The position numbers and the translations under genes were made by a program. A stretch of DNA of 64,000 nt from Desulfobacca sp. (GTDB taxonomy: Bacteria > Desulfobacterota > Desulfobaccia > Desulfobaccales > Desulfobaccaceae): assembly GCA_020725545.1 (NCBI GenBank), contig DYEV01000032.1, forward strand, positions 62,001 through 126,000, read 5' to 3'. The notes under the pieces are model-generated. The model did no database searches, was not told the origin of the DNA, and saw only the letters and a list, made by a program, of their open reading frames with translations. Positions 8,585 to 16,005 of this stretch are shown piece after piece; positions within the stretch are counted from its first letter, which is position 1; each line of letters opens with the position of its first letter.

Positions 8585-8977
8585 ATGCCCCCCAGCCTTT
8601 TCCTCATCTTTAACCATACGTTCACTGCGGCGCAGGAGCAGGCGGCGGCTGGGCAGTTGGGCGTGGGCGAGATCGTGGCTTTGCCGCCGGAGCTGCAGGC
8701 TTTATGGAGCCAGGTGCCGCCGGAGCTGCCAGAGCTCAGGCATTATCTGCAGCCGCTCTGCCGCTGGCTGGCGGCACAGGCGCAACCCGGCGACGTTGTC
8801 CTCATCCAGGGGGATTTCGGGGCTACGTATCTTATGGTAAATTTTGCTCTGGCGCAGGGCCTCATCCCGGTCTATGCCACGACCCGACGGCAGGCCCGGG
8901 AGGACCACTTGCCCGACGGCACCGTGAAGATGGTCCATCATTTTCAGCATCAGATGTTTCGCCGCTATGGAGTATGA
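8585..8977 (+). CDS. csx20: Csx20-like CRISPR ancillary protein, possible ring nuclease
   Basis: This is a 130-residue protein with the Csx20 pattern: an opening strand SLFLIFNH, then LPPELQALWSQVPP, a GDVVLIQGDFGATY segment and PVYATTRR near the C-terminus. Csx20 is one of the small CARF-related proteins found alone in type III loci and proposed to bind or degrade cyclic oligoadenylate. I recognise the family from sequence pattern only. The ATG at 8585 is chosen because the conserved domain begins there, although its RBS is weak. An in-frame ATG at 8498 would add 29 mostly hydrophobic residues. The gene ends four bases before the Csx1-like gene, so the two are surely co-expressed. Confidence 0.75.
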   Translation: MPPSLFLIFNHTFTAAQEQAAAGQLGVGEIVALPPELQALWSQVPPELPELRHYLQPLCRWLAAQAQPGDVVLIQGDFGATYLMVNFALAQGLIPVYATTRRQAREDHLPDGTVKMVHHFQHQMFRRYGV

Positions 8978-8980
8978 GTC

Positions 8981-10276
8981 ATGGCCAGAGTGTATCTGTC
9001 TTTTTTGGGCACCAATGATTACGTGGAGTGCCACTATGTTCTGAGCGGTCAAGTAAGTCCGCTGGTCAGGTTTGTGCAGGAGGCCATCGTCGGCCTGCGT
9101 TGTGCCGATTGGAGCAAAGAGGACCGGCTGGTCTTTTTCTTAACGACGGACGCAGCCCGGCACAACTGGGAGGATGGCCATTTTATTGATCTCCAGGGCA
9201 GACCCAAGCCGGGGTTGCGCAGTCGTCTGCAAGCCCTCAAGGTGGCGTCCGCCATCAAGCCGGTAATGATTGTGGAGGGGAAGAACGAAGCCGACATCTG
9301 GCAGGTTTTCAATACGGTGTTGCAAGAGATCAAGCCTCACGATCAGGTCATCTTTGACATTACCCATGCCTTCCGGTCCATCCCCCTACTGGCCATGGTC
9401 ATCCTGGGCTATGCCCAGGTCATCAAAAATATTAAGATCGACGGCATTTATTATGGTGCCTTTGAGGTGTTGGGGCCGGTCCAGGTGGTGCGGCAAATGC
9501 CGGCCGGGGAGCGCCAGGCCCCCATCTTCGATCTGACCCCCTTTAGTGCCTTGTTGGACTGGACCATGGCCATTGACCGCTTCCTGGGCACCGGCGATGC
9601 CCGGCGGGTCTGCGAGCTGGCCCAGAGCACGGTGCGGCCGATTCTGAAGGAGACCAAAGGACAGGATCAGGAGGCCCAGGCCATCCGGCGCATGGCCGGG
9701 CTGCTGGAGAATTTCACCAAAAACTTGCGCACCTGCCGGGGGCGGGAGATCAGTCGAAATGCGGCGGCGTTGCAGCAGGCCCTGAACGTGAGCGCGTATC
9801 CGGATCTCCTGCCGCCCTTCAAGCCGCTGCTCTATCAACTCAGCAAAAGGATGCAAGGGTTTAGGGGCGAGCCGGTCCGAGATGGCCTGCAGGCGGCCCG
9901 TTGGTGCCTGGAGCATAATCTTATCCAGCAGGGGCTGACCATTTTACAGGAAACCCTGATCACCCATGTCGTCACCCAGGGCGGTTTTGACCCCGGTGAT
10001 AAGAAATATCGTGATCTGGCCAGCCAGGCGGCCAACATTTTCTGCAATCACATTGAGCCCGCGGCCTGGCTGCCGCCGGCTGCCAATCATCGGGATATTG
10101 TCCAAAAGCATCTGGACTTTTTTCAGGAGCACGCTGAATTGGCCAAAATCTACCGCAACCTTAGCCAACCCCGCAACGATATCAATCATGCCGGCTATGT
10201 GCAGCCGCGCCCGGCCGAGGATCTGGCCAAGGATTTGGCAGACTTTATTAGCCAGGTGGAACCATGGCTGGCTTGA
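8981..10276 (+). CDS. csx1: Csx1/TM1812-family CARF-HEPN effector ribonuclease
   Basis: This is a second cyclic-oligoadenylate-responsive effector. The N-terminal CARF domain begins VYLSFLGTNDY and carries the family signature DITHAFRS at residues 126-133, which corresponds to the DxTHG-type motif of the TM1812/Csx1 families. The C-terminal half is helical and contains an R-x4-H HEPN active-site motif (RNDINH, Arg398 to His403). The 431-residue length fits. It is expected to degrade RNA non-specifically when the Cas10 signal binds. It is the last gene of the operon. Unlike the CARF protein at 1068-2186 its nuclease motif is intact. Confidence 0.9.
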   Translation: MARVYLSFLGTNDYVECHYVLSGQVSPLVRFVQEAIVGLRCADWSKEDRLVFFLTTDAARHNWEDGHFIDLQGRPKPGLRSRLQALKVASAIKPVMIVEGKNEADIWQVFNTVLQEIKPHDQVIFDITHAFRSIPLLAMVILGYAQVIKNIKIDGIYYGAFEVLGPVQVVRQMPAGERQAPIFDLTPFSALLDWTMAIDRFLGTGDARRVCELAQSTVRPILKETKGQDQEAQAIRRMAGLLENFTKNLRTCRGREISRNAAALQQALNVSAYPDLLPPFKPLLYQLSKRMQGFRGEPVRDGLQAARWCLEHNLIQQGLTILQETLITHVVTQGGFDPGDKKYRDLASQAANIFCNHIEPAAWLPPAANHRDIVQKHLDFFQEHAELAKIYRNLSQPRNDINHAGYVQPRPAEDLAKDLADFISQVEPWLA

Positions 10277-10554
10277 AAAGTTTCAATTTTTAGCATCATG
10301 AGCTCGCGATCGCCTTTTGAAAAAATTTTTGCTGATACCAAACCAATTATTAAGATTACCCTGGAAACGCTAAGATTGCGCGCATTCCCTGTCGATCTTG
10401 GGCGTGCTCCCACAAAAATGCCGCCAGCGTCCCGGCCCTGGTCGACAGGGAATGGGACCAGAAGCAATTCCTCCCCTTGTGGAGATAGGTGATATCACTT
10501 TTTTAAGCGGTGGCTGACATAATCATAGAGCAATCATATTGCTTGGAAATTCCC
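10277..10554. other. intergenic stretch between the CRISPR operon and rplU
   Basis: I see no CRISPR repeats and no tRNA here. The stretch contains a long inverted repeat (10383-10454, listed separately) and a 10-base palindrome GTGATATCAC at 10489-10498 directly followed by six T. The palindrome might act as a weak terminator or an operator. An ORF-sized open stretch at 10298-10492 has no recognisable protein features. Confidence 0.5.
10383..10454. repeat. 13-bp perfect inverted repeat with 46-base loop
   Basis: CATTCCCTGTCGA at 10383-10395 is the exact reverse complement of TCGACAGGGAATG at 10442-10454. The RNA would form a long hairpin with further short stems inside (for example GGG/CCC at about 10400-10411). 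No T-run follows the outer stem, so it is not a simple terminator. It could be a small structured RNA, a MITE-like relic or an mRNA-stabilising element. Confidence 0.7.
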
Positions 10555-10583
10555 TTGACTTTCCAAATCGATTTTTTTATAGT
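10555..10583 (+). promoter_or_regulatory. sigma-70-type promoter of the rplU operon
   Basis: TTGACT (10555-10560), a 17-base spacer and TATAGT (10578-10583) form a near-consensus promoter. Transcription would begin near 10590, about 20 bases before the rplU GTG. It separates the housekeeping operon from the CRISPR-Cas operon upstream. Confidence 0.75.
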
Positions 10584-10609
10584 TATTTTTTATGGTAAAG
10601 GAGGGAGCA

Positions 10610-10921
10610 GTGTACGTCATCGTTCAAACCGGCGGCAAGCAGTATCGGGTCGGTCTCGGCGACGTCATTCGCGTCGAGAAACTGCCCGGAGAGGTAGGGG
10701 ACACCGTCGCCCTGGATAAAATCCTGTTGGCGGCGACCGAGGGAAATGTGCAGATCGGCCAACCGTATCTGGCCGGCGCCCAGATTACCGGACAGATTCT
10801 GCGCCAGGGTAAGGCCAAGAAGATCCTGGTCTTCAAGAAGAAACGGCGCAAGAACTACCGCCGTCTGCGGGGGCACCGGCAGCCTTATACGGCTTTGCAG
10901 ATCAAGGAAATTCAGGTATAA
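10610..10921 (+). CDS. rplU: 50S ribosomal protein L21
   Basis: L21 is a 23S rRNA-binding protein of the large ribosomal subunit. The 103-residue product begins YVIVQTGGKQYRV and has the basic tail motif KRRKNYRRLRGHRQP, both hallmarks of the family. GTG at 10610 is the start because AGGAGGGAG lies just upstream; an in-frame ATG at 10592 lies before the RBS. It leads the rplU-rpmA-obgE run. Confidence 0.97.
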   Translation: MYVIVQTGGKQYRVGLGDVIRVEKLPGEVGDTVALDKILLAATEGNVQIGQPYLAGAQITGQILRQGKAKKILVFKKKRRKNYRRLRGHRQPYTALQIKEIQV

Positions 10922-11059
10922 TCAGACAAGATACGAGCAAGGCAGGAAGGGGACCGGCAAGTTTGGCCGAGAGGTCTTCCTGCTCATGGAAAGCAGAGCG
11001 GCCTGCCGCGGTTTGCAGACCCCGGTAAGCCCTTCTGCCAGATAGTGGAGGATACGCTT

Positions 11060-11317
11060 TTGGCACATAAAAAAGCGGGCGGCAGTTCCCGGAACGGCCG
11101 GGACAGCCAGGGACAGCGGCGCGGCGTCAAACGTTTCAGTGGTCAGGTTGTGCGGGCCGGCAATATCCTGGTGCGCCAGTTGGGCACTCGCATCCATCCC
11201 GGCGAAAACGTCGGCATGGGTAAAGATTACACCCTCTTTGCCAAGATTGACGGCGTGGTCAACTATGAGAATTTCGGCCGGAATCGCAAGCGGGTGAGCG
11301 TCTATCCCCAAGTCTAG
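11060..11317 (+). CDS. rpmA: 50S ribosomal protein L27
   Basis: L27 lies close to the peptidyl-transferase centre. The product starts [15 protein letters not shown], the standard mature N-terminus, so the TTG at 11060 (with GGAGGA upstream) is the likely start rather than the GTG at 11045. Length is 85 residues, as usual. The gap of about 140 bases after rplU is longer than normal and holds no recognisable gene. Confidence 0.97.
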   Translation: MAHKKAGGSSRNGRDSQGQRRGVKRFSGQVVRAGNILVRQLGTRIHPGENVGMGKDYTLFAKIDGVVNYENFGRNRKRVSVYPQV

Positions 11318-11328
11318 GAGCATCTAGG

Positions 11329-12357
11329 TTGCCCCGTCGGCCCTTTGCCGATGAAGCGGAAATCATCGTCCAAGCCGGCAAGGGGGGCGCGGGCTGCGTC
11401 AGTTTTGCCCGGCGGCGCTTCCAACCCCGGGGTGCCGCGGATGGCGGTGACGGCGGGCGGGGTGGTGATGTCAAAATGGTGGCCTCCCCGTCCCGGCAAA
11501 CCTTGGCAAATTTCCGGCAGCACCGCCTCTTTCGGGCGGCCAATGGTCAGCCCGGCGGCAGCCGTCTCAAGACCGGAGCCCAGGGGGCGGATCTCATTAT
11601 CCCCGTGCCATTGGGGACCACCATCCGGGATGCCGACAGTGATCAGGTGCTGGCCGATTTGGTGGCCGCCCACCAGGAAGTAATCGTGGCCCAGGGGGGC
11701 CGGGGCGGCAAAGGCAATGCCCATTTCAGCTCCTCGCGGCTGCGCTCCCCACGTTTTGCCCAGCCCGGCGAGCCCGGCCAGGCGCGCCGCCTGCGGCTGG
11801 AGCTCCAGGTTTTGGCCGATGTGGGGCTCATCGGTCTGCCCAATGCCGGCAAGACCACTCTGTTGACCAAATTGACGGCCTCCAAAGCCCTTGCCTCTCC
11901 CTATCCCTTCTCCACTCTGGAGCCCAATCTGGGGGTTCTCCAGCACGATGAGCATCCCCCCATTATTGTGGCCGATATCCCTGGGTTGATTGCCGGGGCA
12001 CATGCTGGCAAAGGCTTGGGGCCGCGTTTCCTGCGGCATTTGCAGCGCACCCGCCTCCTGGTCCATGTCGTCGATAGCTCGCAGCTTGATCCTGATGAGC
12101 CCTTGGCCAGTATTGACCAGGTCCGCAGGGAACTGCAGCTGTGTGAGCCCAACCTCTTGGGGAAGAAACCTCTGGTGGTCTTCAACAAAAGCGATTTGGC
12201 ACCGCCGGATTTCCCCTGGCAGCAGGTTGTAGACGCCTGTCAACGGCGGGGCTGGGACGCCCTGCCAGTATCGGCCTTGACTGGCGCTGGTCTGGCTGAA
12301 CTCAAAGAACTGTTGTGGTCCCATCTGGAAGCCACGGCCCATGAAGACGTCCAATAA
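11329..12357 (+). CDS. obgE: GTPase Obg/CgtA
   Basis: Obg is an essential ribosome-associated GTPase acting in 50S assembly and stress control. The glycine-rich Obg fold covers residues ~1-158 (GKGGAGCVSFARR, GGDGGRGGDVK). The GTPase domain follows with G1 GLPNAGKTTLL, G3 DIPGLI and G4 NKSD. At 342 residues it lacks the C-terminal OCT extension found in some bacteria. The start is TTG at 11329 with TAGGAG upstream. Its 3' end overlaps proB by 17 bases. Confidence 0.97.
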   Translation: MPRRPFADEAEIIVQAGKGGAGCVSFARRRFQPRGAADGGDGGRGGDVKMVASPSRQTLANFRQHRLFRAANGQPGGSRLKTGAQGADLIIPVPLGTTIRDADSDQVLADLVAAHQEVIVAQGGRGGKGNAHFSSSRLRSPRFAQPGEPGQARRLRLELQVLADVGLIGLPNAGKTTLLTKLTASKALASPYPFSTLEPNLGVLQHDEHPPIIVADIPGLIAGAHAGKGLGPRFLRHLQRTRLLVHVVDSSQLDPDEPLASIDQVRRELQLCEPNLLGKKPLVVFNKSDLAPPDFPWQQVVDACQRRGWDALPVSALTGAGLAELKELLWSHLEATAHEDVQ

Positions 12358-13498
12358 GCGTATTCAGTTGCAGCAACAGATCCTGACCAAGACGAAACGA
12401 CTCGTCGTCAAGGTGGGCAGCGCCGTCATGACCGCAGCCGAGGGCCTGAATGTGGCCTTCATCGACGAATTTGCCGACAGCCTGGCGGCTCTCTTGGCTC
12501 AGGGGCGGGAAGTGGTTATCGTCTCCTCCGGCGCCATCGCCGCCGGGTTCAAGAAAATCGGCCTGCCGGCCAAGCCCACGGCTATTCCCCAAAAACAGGC
12601 GGTGGCGGCCATCGGGCAGAGCACCCTCATGCAGCACTATGAACAGGCCTTCGCCCGCCATGGCCTGAAGGTGGCCCAGATCCTCCTGACCCGCAATGAT
12701 CTGGCCAACCGCCGCCGCTATCTGAACGCCCGCAATACCCTCTTTACCCTTCTGAGTTGGAAGGTAATCCCGGTTATCAACGAAAACGACACGGTGGTGG
12801 TGGAAGAAATCCAGTTCGGCGACAACGACAACCTTTCCGCCCTCATCAGCAGCGTCGTCCAGGCCGACCTCCTCATCATCCTCACCGACATCGATGGGCT
12901 TTATGACAAAGACCCGCGCCATCATCAGGACGCCTGCCGTCTGGCGCTGGTGGAGAAGATTGACGCCCGTCTGGAGCGGGCCGCCAGCCGCCAACCCGGC
13001 GTCATCGGCGCCGGCGGCATGTACAGCAAAATTCAGGCTGCCAAAAAGGCCGGCAGCGTCGGCATCCCGACTATCATCGCCAGCGGCCTGAAACCACAGA
13101 TTATCTCACAACTCTTCGCCGGCGAGCCGGCCGGGACCCTCTTCCTGCCCCAGACCACCAAACTACGCAGCCGCCAATATTGGCTGGCCTACACCACCAC
13201 GCCGGCCGGTGACATTGTGGTGGATGACGGCGCTCGCCAGGTTTTGCGCTATCAGGGCAAGAGCCTGCTGCCGGCTGGCGTCGTGGCGGTCCAGGGCCGC
13301 TTCAGCGCCGGCGCCCCCGTCCGCCTTCTCGATACCCGCGGCGAGGTGATCGGCATCGGTCTGAGCAATTATTCGGCCAACGATCTGTCCTGCATCAAAG
13401 GTCTCAAAACCTGCGATATTCAGCAATCTTTGGGCTACAAAGGCTACGATGAAGTCGTACACCGGGATAATATGGTGATTTTTTCTGAGAATACCTAA
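12341..13498 (+). CDS. proB: glutamate 5-kinase
   Basis: ProB phosphorylates glutamate in the first step of proline synthesis. The amino-acid-kinase domain covers residues ~15-255 (LVVKVGSAVMT, VIPVINENDTV, LTDIDGLYDKDP, GAGGMYSKIQAA). A C-terminal PUA domain follows (~285-370, DIVVDDGARQVL and SLLPAGVVAVQG). Full length, 385 residues. The start lies inside obgE, implying coupled translation. Confidence 0.97.
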   Translation: MKTSNKRIQLQQQILTKTKRLVVKVGSAVMTAAEGLNVAFIDEFADSLAALLAQGREVVIVSSGAIAAGFKKIGLPAKPTAIPQKQAVAAIGQSTLMQHYEQAFARHGLKVAQILLTRNDLANRRRYLNARNTLFTLLSWKVIPVINENDTVVVEEIQFGDNDNLSALISSVVQADLLIILTDIDGLYDKDPRHHQDACRLALVEKIDARLERAASRQPGVIGAGGMYSKIQAAKKAGSVGIPTIIASGLKPQIISQLFAGEPAGTLFLPQTTKLRSRQYWLAYTTTPAGDIVVDDGARQVLRYQGKSLLPAGVVAVQGRFSAGAPVRLLDTRGEVIGIGLSNYSANDLSCIKGLKTCDIQQSLGYKGYDEVVHRDNMVIFSENT

Positions 13499-13675
13499 AG
13501 CTTCCCATAAAGATCGCCTCTGTCTGCCTCTTTTCGGGAGCGGCGAGCCGATAAAAGGGCAAGGGTAATGGATTTATCAAAATCCTCTCCCCTTGATGCT
13601 AATTCTCACAACGAACAACGAACAACCAACAACTAACAACTGTCCACTGACCACTCCGAAGAAAGGTGTGTCACC

Positions 13676-14932
13676 ATGAGTCTCGCCACGCAAATCCGGC
13701 AGATGGCCCAAGAGGCCAAGGCGGCCGCCCGTCAGGTGGCGGTCCTCTCCAGTACCGTGAAAAATCAGGCCCTGGCGGCCATGGCCCGAGCCCTGGAGGA
13801 ACAGCGGCAGCTAATTCAGGCCGAGAACCAGAAGGATATTGCCGCGGCCCAGCAACAGGGCTATCCAGCGGCCTTTATCGACCGCTTGACCCTCTCCGAC
13901 AAAGTCATCAACGCCATGGTGCAGGGTCTGCAGGACGTCATCAACCTGCCCGACCCGGTGGGCGCGGTCACTTCCATGTGGCGTCGGCCCAACGGATTGC
14001 TGGTGGGGCGGCAGCGCATCCCGTTGGGCGTCATCGGTTTCATTTACGAATCACGGCCTAACGTGACGGTGGACGCCGCCGCCCTCTGCCTGAAGAGTGG
14101 CAATGCCGTCATCCTCAAGGGGGGGAAAGAGGCCATCCATTCCAACCTGGTCCTGAGCCGCCTGATGGGTGAGGCCCTGGTGCAGGCCGGGGTGCCGGCC
14201 ACGGCGGTGCAGGTCATTCCCACCACCGAACGGGAAGCCGTGGTGGAGCTGTTGAAACTGGACGACTACGTGGATATTATTATCCCCCGGGGCGGGGAGG
14301 GGCTCATCCGCTTTGTTGCGGAAAATTCCCGCATCCCGGTGCTCAAGCATTATAAAGGGGTCTGTCATATTTTTGTGGACGAGGCTGCCGACCTGGACAT
14401 GGCTGAGACCATCTGTTTCAATGCCAAGGTGCAGCGTCCGGGGGTTTGTAATGCCATGGAGACGCTGCTCATTCACGCCGCCGTGGCCCCGGCCTTCGTC
14501 CCCCGGATGTTCGCCCGCTTCCGGGAGGCGGGCGTGGAATTGCGGGGCTGCCCCCAAACGGTGGCTCTGGATGCCCAGGTGAAACCGGCCACCGCCGAAG
14601 ACTGGGGCTATGAATTCCTTGACCTGATTCTGGCCGTCAAAATCGTTCCCGATCTGGAGGCCGCTCTGGATCACATCGCCCAATACAGCTCCAACCATAC
14701 CGAGGCCATTGTCACTCAGAACTATGCCAGGGCTCAACGCTTCCTCAATGAAGTGGACTCCTCGGTGGTCCTGGTCAATGCCTCCACCCGCTTTAATGAC
14801 GGCGGCGAACTGGGGTTGGGCGCCGAAATTGGCATTAATACGTCGAAATTGCATGCCTTCGGCCCCATGGGGCTTGAGGAATTGACTACTACCAAGTTCA
14901 TTGTTTTCGGCTCCGGGCAGATTCGGGGCTAG
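13676..14932 (+). CDS. proA: gamma-glutamyl phosphate reductase
   Basis: ProA reduces gamma-glutamyl phosphate to the semialdehyde, the second proline step. The 418-residue aldehyde-dehydrogenase-fold protein has the conserved [14 protein letters not shown] near residue 118, the catalytic cysteine context [12 protein letters not shown] near 258 and [18 protein letters not shown] near the end. AGAAAGGTGTG precedes the ATG. The 177-base gap after proB contains short AACAACNAAC-like direct repeats (about 13609-13640) but no gene. Confidence 0.97.
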   Translation: MSLATQIRQMAQEAKAAARQVAVLSSTVKNQALAAMARALEEQRQLIQAENQKDIAAAQQQGYPAAFIDRLTLSDKVINAMVQGLQDVINLPDPVGAVTSMWRRPNGLLVGRQRIPLGVIGFIYESRPNVTVDAAALCLKSGNAVILKGGKEAIHSNLVLSRLMGEALVQAGVPATAVQVIPTTEREAVVELLKLDDYVDIIIPRGGEGLIRFVAENSRIPVLKHYKGVCHIFVDEAADLDMAETICFNAKVQRPGVCNAMETLLIHAAVAPAFVPRMFARFREAGVELRGCPQTVALDAQVKPATAEDWGYEFLDLILAVKIVPDLEAALDHIAQYSSNHTEAIVTQNYARAQRFLNEVDSSVVLVNASTRFNDGGELGLGAEIGINTSKLHAFGPMGLEELTTTKFIVFGSGQIRG

Positions 14933-14941
14933 CGGCCGGCC

Positions 14942-15580
14942 GTGCGTCTGGGACTCTTCGGTGGCACCTTTAATCCCATTCATCTGGGCCACCTCCGGGC
15001 CGCAGAAGAGGTGCGCGAGTCTCTCCAGTTGGACCGCCTCCTTTTCATCCCGGCGGCCCGACCGCCCCATAAAAATGCCACTGCGGTCACGCCCTTTGCT
15101 GTACGGTTGGAGATGGTCCGCCTGGCCGTGGCCGACCATGAGCAGTTCGAAGTCTCGGATATCGAAAATCAACGGCCCGACAAGTCCTATTCCATCGACA
15201 CGCTGCGTTGGTTCCGCCAGGAGTCTGGGCCGGCTGCGGACATCTTCTTCATTGTCGGTCTGGACGCCATGCTGGAAATCGAAACCTGGCGGGAGTATCA
15301 GAACCTTTTCCACCTCTGCCATTTTGTCGTGCTGGACCGCCCAGGCTATGCGTTGGACGATCTCCACCAGATTCTCTGCCAGAAACTCCATTGCCGGGCG
15401 GAAAATGATGGACAACTGTTTTGCCATCCCAGCGGCCGGCAGATCTATTTTCGCGCCATTACCCGTCTGGACATTTCCTCTACCCAGATCCGCCGGTTGG
15501 CGGCCCAGGGCCGCTCCCTGCGCTACCTCTTGCCGGAGGCGGTGCGGCGATATATATTAACTTATAAACTCTATTGCTAA
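14942..15580 (+). CDS. nadD: nicotinate-nucleotide adenylyltransferase
   Basis: NadD makes deamido-NAD from nicotinate mononucleotide and ATP. The N-terminal motif GLFGGTFNPIHLGHL holds the H-x-G-H nucleotidyl-transfer signature, and ISSTQIRRLAAQGRSLRYLLP near the C-terminus is the family ending. The start is GTG at 14942. The product is 212 residues, and the following rsfS lies in the same reading frame after the TAA. Confidence 0.96.
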   Translation: MRLGLFGGTFNPIHLGHLRAAEEVRESLQLDRLLFIPAARPPHKNATAVTPFAVRLEMVRLAVADHEQFEVSDIENQRPDKSYSIDTLRWFRQESGPAADIFFIVGLDAMLEIETWREYQNLFHLCHFVVLDRPGYALDDLHQILCQKLHCRAENDGQLFCHPSGRQIYFRAITRLDISSTQIRRLAAQGRSLRYLLPEAVRRYILTYKLYC

Positions 15581-15592
15581 AGGAGACGGTGT

Positions 15593-15976
15593 ACGCTCAC
15601 CAAGAAGACTACTCTAGAAGCAGCAGCCAAAGTTGATCTCTGCGTCCGCACCCTTTTGGCCAAAAAGGCCCAGGATGTGGTGGTCTTGGATGTGCGCCAT
15701 CTTACTTCCATTGCTGACTTTTTTGTTATCTGCTCCGGCAATTCCCATCGGCAGGTGGCCGCTCTGGCCGGCTATGTGGAAGAAGCCCTGAAGCAGCAGG
15801 GAGTGCGGCCGTTGGGAGTGGAAGGCTCCCAGGAAGCCCGCTGGATCCTCTTGGATTGTAGCGATGTGATCGTGCACATCTTTTATCAACCCTGGCGCGA
15901 ATTTTACGATCTGGAGGGGCTTTGGTTGGAAGCCCCCCGGGAATTCCCCACGGCACGAGAGGCGCGCCCGACCTGA
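15593..15976 (+). CDS. rsfS: ribosomal silencing factor RsfS
   Basis: RsfS binds L14 and blocks subunit joining in slow growth. The core motifs KKAQDVVVLDVR, SIADFFVICSG, WILLDCSDVIVHIF and REFYDLEGLW are all present. The start is unusual. In-frame codons typical of the family N-terminus (KKTTLEAAAKVDLCVRTLL) run back to 15593, yet there is no ATG, GTG or TTG between the nadD stop and the TTG at 15656. AGGAG at 15581-15585 is well placed for an ACG at 15593. A GTG at 15589 is out of frame and meets a stop after 15 codons. Either a rare start codon or a one-base indel is involved. Starting at 15656 would delete the first helix. Confidence 0.88.
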   Translation, partial: TLTKKTTLEAAAKVDLCVRTLLAKKAQDVVVLDVRHLTSIADFFVICSGNSHRQVAALAGYVEEALKQQGVRPLGVEGSQEARWILLDCSDVIVHIFYQPWREFYDLEGLWLEAPREFPTAREARPT

Positions 15977-16005
15977 GGCGGGGGCGCGGCCACGGGAGAC
16001 AATCC

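Noticed and set aside
10277-10609. CRISPR array downstream of csx1
   Set aside because: A GTTTCAAT-like start at 10279 looks repeat-like, but there is no second copy and no spacing pattern.
14051-15427. 458-codon open frame on the minus strand opposite proA and nadD
   Set aside because: Shadow frame caused by GC-rich codon use; proA and nadD are unmistakable on the plus strand.
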